Positions 59,149 through 64,000 of a stretch of 64,000 nt of DNA are shown in pieces. The notes under the pieces are model-generated. The model ran no database searches, was not told where the DNA came from, and saw only the letters and a list, made by a program, of their open reading frames with translations. The position numbers and the translations under genes are program-made. The first letter of the stretch is position 1. Each line of letters starts with the position of its first letter. The stretch comes from Flavobacteriales bacterium (lineage in GTDB: Bacteria; Bacteroidota; Bacteroidia; NS11-12g; UBA955), in the NCBI GenBank assembly GCA_947496375.1, contig CANMCY010000006.1, positions 61,202 to 125,201 of the forward strand, read 5' to 3'.

Positions 59149-60908
59149 TGAAAAAACGCAGACTACATAAAACCCAAAGCTGGCTGGAAATGCTGATGCT
59201 ATTGGTAGGCATTGTGGTTGTCAATGCTTTGTCATCATTGTATTATAAGCGTATTGACCTTACACAGGAAAAACGCTACACATTGAGTGAAACCAGCCGA
59301 AATCTGGCTTCCAAAATCGAGGAAAAACTTTATTTTAAACTCTACCTCGATGGTGAGATGAGCGCGAAATTCAAACAGTTGCGCAATGAAATCCGCGATA
59401 TGGCTTATGAATTTCGCGAAGCCAGCGGCGGTAAAATGGAAATAGAAATTGCCGATCCGCTAAAGGATAAGGAGAAAAAAGAGGTAGCTGGTATTCTGGA
59501 AAGCTTTGCTGAAAGAGGCATTGAGCCCGTTCGTGACGTAGACATGGAAGACGGGGATGAAACCCGTATTAAATACCTGGTGCCTGGCGCTGAATGTATT
59601 TATCGTGGCAAAACAGTCGGTATGCGCTTTTTTCAATATGACGTTTCAACGGATATTGAATCCAACATCAAAAAATCCATCGACAATATAGAATATGAGT
59701 TGGCCAATGCCCTCAGGCAGTGTGTTTCAGAGAAAGCGAAGAAAATTGTTGTTGCCGATGGCAGTGGTGAGATGATTGATGCGCGCGTGGGCTCTTTCGC
59801 CAATGAACTGGGCCGCTATTATCAGCTGGAGGCCCTCCATCTGAATGTTTCAGATCCGGAATGTGCACGCCCTTTTAGCGCACAAATCGCGGCAGCACCC
59901 GACAGCGCAGAGCTGGTATTGCTTCGCAACCTGCAGCGCAGATTGAATGCCGCAGACCTGCTGATGGTTATCAAGCCCGAAAAGGATTATTCTCCGGCAG
60001 AGTTATTTTTAATTGACCAGTTTATCATGAAAGGTGGAAAGGTGATGTGGCTGCTGGATCCGGTGCAGGTGGAAATAGATAGTTTTCAGCGGGCTTCCAC
60101 TGTGATGGCAATGGATAAGGGCCTCGAAAATATTGCCACCGGGTTGTTTGGATATGGTGTAGGACTCAATTCTGATTTATTGCAGGATCTGGTGTGTAAC
60201 AGAATTCCACTGCCGGCCGGTGGCCAAATGCAATTGGTCCCTTTCCCGTATTTTCCCTTATTTACAACCAAAAATTCTGCGCACATTATTACCAAAAATG
60301 TGGGAGCCATCTGGTCACAATTTCCGGGCACCCTCAAAGTAAAAAAACGCGATGGGCTCATCACAACGCCATTGCTTGTTTCTTCACCCTACACCAAAAT
60401 TGCCAATGCTCCTGCCACCGTAGAGTTGATAAATGTGGCCATGATGAGTAATGACAAGAAATATGCGAAAACCATGCAGTCAGGACCTCAGGTGAGTGGT
60501 GTGTTGATGGAGGGAAAATTTAAATCTCCGTTTCAATATCAGAAAAAACCCAATTTGGGAGGATATCTCGCCGATGGGAAAAGTGCAATGATTGTAATTT
60601 CTGATGGGGATATCATGCGCAATTTTGTAAGTAGCAAAGGCGGTAATTTCCCCACGGGCTATGATCGTTACAGCCAGATTACCTTTGCAAATCAAAAGTT
60701 TTTACAAAACTGTGTAGATTATTTGATTGATGATAATGGCCTCATTGAAATCAGGGCAAGAGAAACCCAGCTAAGATTGCTGAATCCTGTGAAAGTGAAA
60801 GAAGAGAAATTTTACTGGCAGATGCTGAACCTGCTACTGCCTCTCTCCTTCATTGTTTTGCTGGGAATGTCTAATTATTTGATCCGCAGAAGAAAATATA
60901 CGCACTAA
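59142..60908 (+). CDS. gldG: Gliding motility ABC transporter substrate-binding GldG
   Basis: Membrane-anchored auxiliary protein of 588 aa. An N-terminal helix (SWLEMLMLLVGIVVVNALSS, ~13-33) is followed by the long periplasmic part, starting RIDLTQEKRYTLSETSRNL. A second helix near the C-terminus (~563-581, LLLPLSFIVLLGMSNYL) ends in a basic tail (RRRKYTH). This topology and length match GldG. Start at 59142, with ATG at 59148 possible. It overlaps gldF by 7 bp and is separated from ruvA by 2 bp. Confidence 0.92.
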   Translation: MVMKKRRLHKTQSWLEMLMLLVGIVVVNALSSLYYKRIDLTQEKRYTLSETSRNLASKIEEKLYFKLYLDGEMSAKFKQLRNEIRDMAYEFREASGGKMEIEIADPLKDKEKKEVAGILESFAERGIEPVRDVDMEDGDETRIKYLVPGAECIYRGKTVGMRFFQYDVSTDIESNIKKSIDNIEYELANALRQCVSEKAKKIVVADGSGEMIDARVGSFANELGRYYQLEALHLNVSDPECARPFSAQIAAAPDSAELVLLRNLQRRLNAADLLMVIKPEKDYSPAELFLIDQFIMKGGKVMWLLDPVQVEIDSFQRASTVMAMDKGLENIATGLFGYGVGLNSDLLQDLVCNRIPLPAGGQMQLVPFPYFPLFTTKNSAHIITKNVGAIWSQFPGTLKVKKRDGLITTPLLVSSPYTKIANAPATVELINVAMMSNDKKYAKTMQSGPQVSGVLMEGKFKSPFQYQKKPNLGGYLADGKSAMIVISDGDIMRNFVSSKGGNFPTGYDRYSQITFANQKFLQNCVDYLIDDNGLIEIRARETQLRLLNPVKVKEEKFYWQMLNLLLPLSFIVLLGMSNYLIRRRKYTH

Positions 60909-60910
60909 TT

Positions 60911-61516
60911 ATGTTTGATTTTATTGAAGGTAACGTAGAAAAAATCAGTCCCACCCATGTGGTGATTGAAAATTCCGGTTTGGGGTATTTAATATCCATA
61001 AGCATTTATACTTACGAGAAAATAAAATCGCAAAAACAGGCAAGGGTTTTTGTTGAGCAGACTTTCAAAGTAGAAAATCAAAATCCGGTGGGGATTGTGC
61101 TGTTTGGATTCAGTGAACCTGAGGAACGTGAGATGTTTAGACTGCTCACTTCAGTAAGTGGAGTAGGAAACAACACCGGTATTCTGATGCTGAGTAGTCT
61201 TGACGCAGAATCGCTCGCTGCTGCCATTCTGAATGGGAATGTAGGATTGCTGAAAAGCATCAAAGGGATTGGAGAAAAAACAGCACAGCGTATTGTACTG
61301 GAACTTAGGGATAAACTGGGCGGTAAAAAAATGAAGCCCGGGGCAACATTGGTAAGTCCGGGTGTGTCTGATGCAATGAATGAGGCCCTGTCTGCGTTAC
61401 TCAGTCTTGGTTACAACAAAAGTGCTGCAGAAAAAGCCCTGATGAAAATATCAGATAATGGTAAAACGTCATTAACGGTTGAGGAACTTATTCGTAATTC
61501 ACTGAAAATATTGTAA
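60911..61516 (+). CDS. ruvA: Holliday junction DNA helicase subunit RuvA
   Basis: DNA-binding subunit of RuvAB, 201 aa, for branch migration of Holliday junctions. Domain I (OB fold) has YLISISIYTYEKI and FVEQTFKVENQNPVGIVLFGF. Domain II has the two helix-hairpin-helix motifs LLTSVSGVGNNTGILML (~77-93) and LLKSIKGIGEKTAQRIVLEL (~112-131). Domain III covers ~150-201. Start ATG is 2 bp after gldG, so it is probably cotranscribed with the gliding genes, and sprA follows. Confidence 0.94.
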   Translation: MFDFIEGNVEKISPTHVVIENSGLGYLISISIYTYEKIKSQKQARVFVEQTFKVENQNPVGIVLFGFSEPEEREMFRLLTSVSGVGNNTGILMLSSLDAESLAAAILNGNVGLLKSIKGIGEKTAQRIVLELRDKLGGKKMKPGATLVSPGVSDAMNEALSALLSLGYNKSAAEKALMKISDNGKTSLTVEELIRNSLKIL

Positions 61517-61583
61517 ATTGCGCAGTTTAACAAAAACCTGACAATATAAGCCGAACCACTACGTTTACTTTTCTTTTTTAATT

Positions 61584-64000
61584 ATGAAAAATTCCGGCCG
61601 GAAGGCATGGGTAAAAACAAGTTCTGTTGCTTTGACAAAGATTGTCATGGTGGCATCGGCTTGGTTATTTGCGCAGGTTGTTTTTTCACAAACGGATTCC
61701 TCTTTAAAGTACAGTATCAAGTCAGGCAATGACTGGCAAAAAAACAAATCTACTTCCAATGTGGATTTGCAAAACCCCATTAATTCTGAGTGGAAATATA
61801 ATCCCAAAACCAATCGATACGAGGAATTTAAAAATATCGGCGGACTGAATTATTCCACCGGTAAGTCTTTGTCAGTTTCTGAGTATTTCAAGGAAACAAC
61901 CCGTGCGAATCGCCTGGATTATTATCGGGAGAAATCGCAAAATGCCAGCTATAACACAGGGAGTGCAGGTAAAGGGAGCATCAATGATTACATTAAAACG
62001 GAACTGACCAATCCCACCATTTCAAAAATATTTGGTGAAGGCGGTGTGGATTTTCAGTTGAATGGCTCTGCCATGATAAAGCTGGGAGGGAATGTCAATG
62101 TAAACCGCAATCCATCGTTCAGTAAGCGGCAACAGCGGTACTTTGTGCCGGTTTTTGATCAGCAGCTTCAGATCAGTGCAAACGGTTCTGTGGGCCAGAA
62201 TGTAAAGCTGGGCATCAATTACGATACAGAAGCTGCCTTTGAATTTGACAATCAAACCAATTTGGGTTGGAAAGGCAAGCCGGACGGAATTCTCAAAGAT
62301 GTTCAGGTGGGTAACGTAAGTTTGAATCTGCCCACGCAGCTTATCAAACCTGCCAATAATTTATTTGGTTTCAGCACCACCATGCAGTTTGGTAAAACTA
62401 CGGTTAAAACCGTGTTTAGCCAGAATAAAGGCCAAAGCACCGAAACCGTGTTGCAGGGCGGTCAGCAACTCAATGAGTTTAAGATAACGGCTGATAATTA
62501 CGACCAGAACAGACACTTTTTCCTGGCACAGTATTTTAAGAACAATTATAATGCTGCACTGGAAAATCTGCCCATTGTGGCAAGTGGCGTCATTATCAAC
62601 AGGGTTGAGGTTTGGGTTACCAACCGTAGCGCCAATATTGAAACTCCCCGCGATATAGTTGTTTTTCATGATTTGGGCGAATCTAAACCCTATCGAAACA
62701 ATCTGGGCGGTTCTATAGATCCGGCTGCAGACAATGCTTCGAATACGTTGTATGCACAAATTGCCAATGACAACCTGGTCAGAAAAAACGGAACGGCGGT
62801 GGATCGTTTGTTCTCAATGTACCCGTATTTTGAACAAACAGTAGATTTTGATATCCTCAACAATGCCCGTCAGTTAAATAGCAATGAATATACCCTCCAC
62901 TCGCAATTGGGCTATATTTCTCTCAATCAGCCGCTTAATAACGATGAAATTCTGGCAGTGGCTTTCGAATACACCCTAAACGGTAAAGTGTATACCGTAG
63001 GGGAATTTAGTCGTGATGTACCACCCGGCGACCAGCGCATGTTGTTTTTGAAGATGCTTAAAGGCAATACCATCAGAACCAAGCTACCCATGTGGGACCT
63101 GATGATGAAAAACATTTACACGCTAAATACATACAGCTTATCACTGGAAGATTTTAAGCTCAATGTGCTGTATGCAGATGATACCAGCGGTGCAGATTAC
63201 AATTACCTGCCTGTGCAAAATGCGGTCCCGGCTTTTGCCAACGGCAATCCGCTCATACGGGTTCTGGGACTGGATAAGCTTAACAGACAGCAGGAAGCAA
63301 AGCCGGACGGTATATTTGACGCAATAGAAGGACTGACAGTTCAGGCCCAGTATGCCCGAATCATTTTTCCGGTTACAGAACCTTTTGGTGATTTTATGAG
63401 GAGCCGTTTTGGCGGAAGATCCGATCTGGCAGACTATTATTGTTATGATGCTTTGTATGACAGTACCAAATGGCTTGCTCAGCAGGATGTTAAGCATAAC
63501 AAATTTTTTCTGGCCGGCAGTTACAAAAGCCCGAATGGTGCAGAACTGTTTCTCGGAACCACCAATCTTCAGCGGGGCTCGGTGCGGGTAACTGCCAATG
63601 GACGTCCACTGCAGGAAGGCATGGATTATGAGGTGGATTATGCACTGGGCAGAGTGAGGATTATCAATGACGGATTGCTCCGAGGCGGAGCAGAAATACG
63701 CGCCAGTGCTGATGGCCAAAGCTTCTTTAATATTCAGCAAAAAACCCTGATAGGGGGTCGTATTGAGCATAAGTTTAATAAAAACCTGCTTGTGGGAGCA
63801 ACAGCGCTTCACATGTATGAAAGGCCGTTAACCACCAAAACCAACTTCAATGAAGAACCACTCCTCAACACTATTTTCGGTGGTGACGTGGCCTACAGTA
63901 ACAAGTCGAGATTCATCACCAGAATGGTTGACCGGCTTCCTTTTCTTGAAACAAAAGAAATAAGCCGTATTACAGCTTACGGTGAGTTTGCCAAAATAAT
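61584..64000 (+). CDS. sprA: T9SS translocon protein SprA (N-terminal part, cut by window)
   Basis: Open from the ATG at 61584 to the window end, at least 805 codons, with no stop. Residues 1-~38 form a signal peptide (KIVMVASAWLFAQVVFSQ). SprA is the large outer-membrane beta-barrel channel of type IX secretion. Visible typical features: FQLNGSAMIKLGGNVNVNRN, KLGINYDTEAAFEFDNQTNL, and ASGVIINRVEVWVTNR, with the VWVTNR motif. The last codons read RFITRMVDRLPFLET, a typical SprA stretch. Its position after ruvA and close to gldAFG is common in gliding Bacteroidota. Sequence composition is even, so no frameshift is apparent. Confidence 0.95.
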   Translation, partial: MKNSGRKAWVKTSSVALTKIVMVASAWLFAQVVFSQTDSSLKYSIKSGNDWQKNKSTSNVDLQNPINSEWKYNPKTNRYEEFKNIGGLNYSTGKSLSVSEYFKETTRANRLDYYREKSQNASYNTGSAGKGSINDYIKTELTNPTISKIFGEGGVDFQLNGSAMIKLGGNVNVNRNPSFSKRQQRYFVPVFDQQLQISANGSVGQNVKLGINYDTEAAFEFDNQTNLGWKGKPDGILKDVQVGNVSLNLPTQLIKPANNLFGFSTTMQFGKTTVKTVFSQNKGQSTETVLQGGQQLNEFKITADNYDQNRHFFLAQYFKNNYNAALENLPIVASGVIINRVEVWVTNRSANIETPRDIVVFHDLGESKPYRNNLGGSIDPAADNASNTLYAQIANDNLVRKNGTAVDRLFSMYPYFEQTVDFDILNNARQLNSNEYTLHSQLGYISLNQPLNNDEILAVAFEYTLNGKVYTVGEFSRDVPPGDQRMLFLKMLKGNTIRTKLPMWDLMMKNIYTLNTYSLSLEDFKLNVLYADDTSGADYNYLPVQNAVPAFANGNPLIRVLGLDKLNRQQEAKPDGIFDAIEGLTVQAQYARIIFPVTEPFGDFMRSRFGGRSDLADYYCYDALYDSTKWLAQQDVKHNKFFLAGSYKSPNGAELFLGTTNLQRGSVRVTANGRPLQEGMDYEVDYALGRVRIINDGLLRGGAEIRASADGQSFFNIQQKTLIGGRIEHKFNKNLLVGATALHMYERPLTTKTNFNEEPLLNTIFGGDVAYSNKSRFITRMVDRLPFLETKEISRITAYGEFAKI

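Overview
The window is a chromosomal segment of a Bacteroidota bacterium, probably outside Bacteroidales. Five things point there. The gliding and type IX secretion genes gldA-gldF-gldG-(ruvA)-sprA lie at the right end. Several secreted proteins end in type A T9SS sorting domains. TAnnTTTG, the Bacteroidetes -7 promoter element, precedes many starts. Glutamine synthetase is type III. Small families typical of the phylum are present (DUF3467, YKSEAD repeat protein, paralogous small lipoproteins). Class and genus cannot be read from this sequence; a Chitinophagia or Saprospiria-like lineage is a guess. I see no insertion sequence, integrase, CRISPR array or prophage. There is one tRNA, tRNA-Ser(GGA).

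Layout. 1-3920: tail of an unknown gene, ComEC, an enoyl-CoA hydratase and a TatD nuclease. 3953-4580: tRNA-Ser, then a nested palindrome, a 100-bp tandem repeat and a dispersed-type repeat. 4581-7382: an AraC regulator and an AT-rich 635-aa orphan secreted protein. 7475-10674 (minus): two glycosyltransferases and TrpRS. 10771-15302: an FAD dehydrogenase, a CoA-binding protein, a 3-hydroxyacyl-CoA dehydrogenase-like protein, RidA and a secreted copper monooxygenase-like protein. 15409-19395: DUF3467, PaaN, a TetR-like regulator and an ABC1/UbiB kinase. 19463-23479: a YceI lipoprotein, AlkD, a T9SS beta-helix protein and a cobalamin adenosyltransferase. 23528-27965 (minus): a TonB-dependent receptor, GpsA and Bcp. 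27999-29071 (minus): a compact unit of a YKSEAD repeat protein, a LytTR-like protein and a 27-aa peptide. 29117-33267 (minus): an S9 peptidase overlapping Kup. 33500-36992: type III glutamine synthetase and a Lcl/DUF1566-like surface protein.

37128-47350 is the most unusual part. It is a tightly packed four-gene operon of large exported proteins (1516, 643, 711 and 536 aa) with 4-bp overlaps or a 1-nt gap. It combines an SbsA-type Ig-like segment, FnIII repeats, a T9SS sorting domain and a likely outer-membrane barrel. I recognise no described system in it. It is followed by a Pse-type methyltransferase, a GNAT enzyme and a 31-aa membrane peptide (minus). 49123-54483: trxB coupled to a BNR-repeat protein, then hutH overlapping hisS (minus). 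54612-57431: three tandem small lipoproteins, a TlpA-like thioredoxin and ferritin. 57519-64000: gldA, gldF, gldG, ruvA and the start of sprA, which runs off the window.

The genes connect in three ways. The T9SS and gliding genes at the right end could export the sorting-domain proteins scattered through the window. PaaN, the hydratase, the 3HCDH-like protein and the TetR-like protein suggest aromatic or acyl-CoA catabolism. Many starts sit only 3-11 nt after a TAnnTTTG box, so several mRNAs are probably leaderless or nearly so; this also shifts several start codons downstream of the longest open frame.
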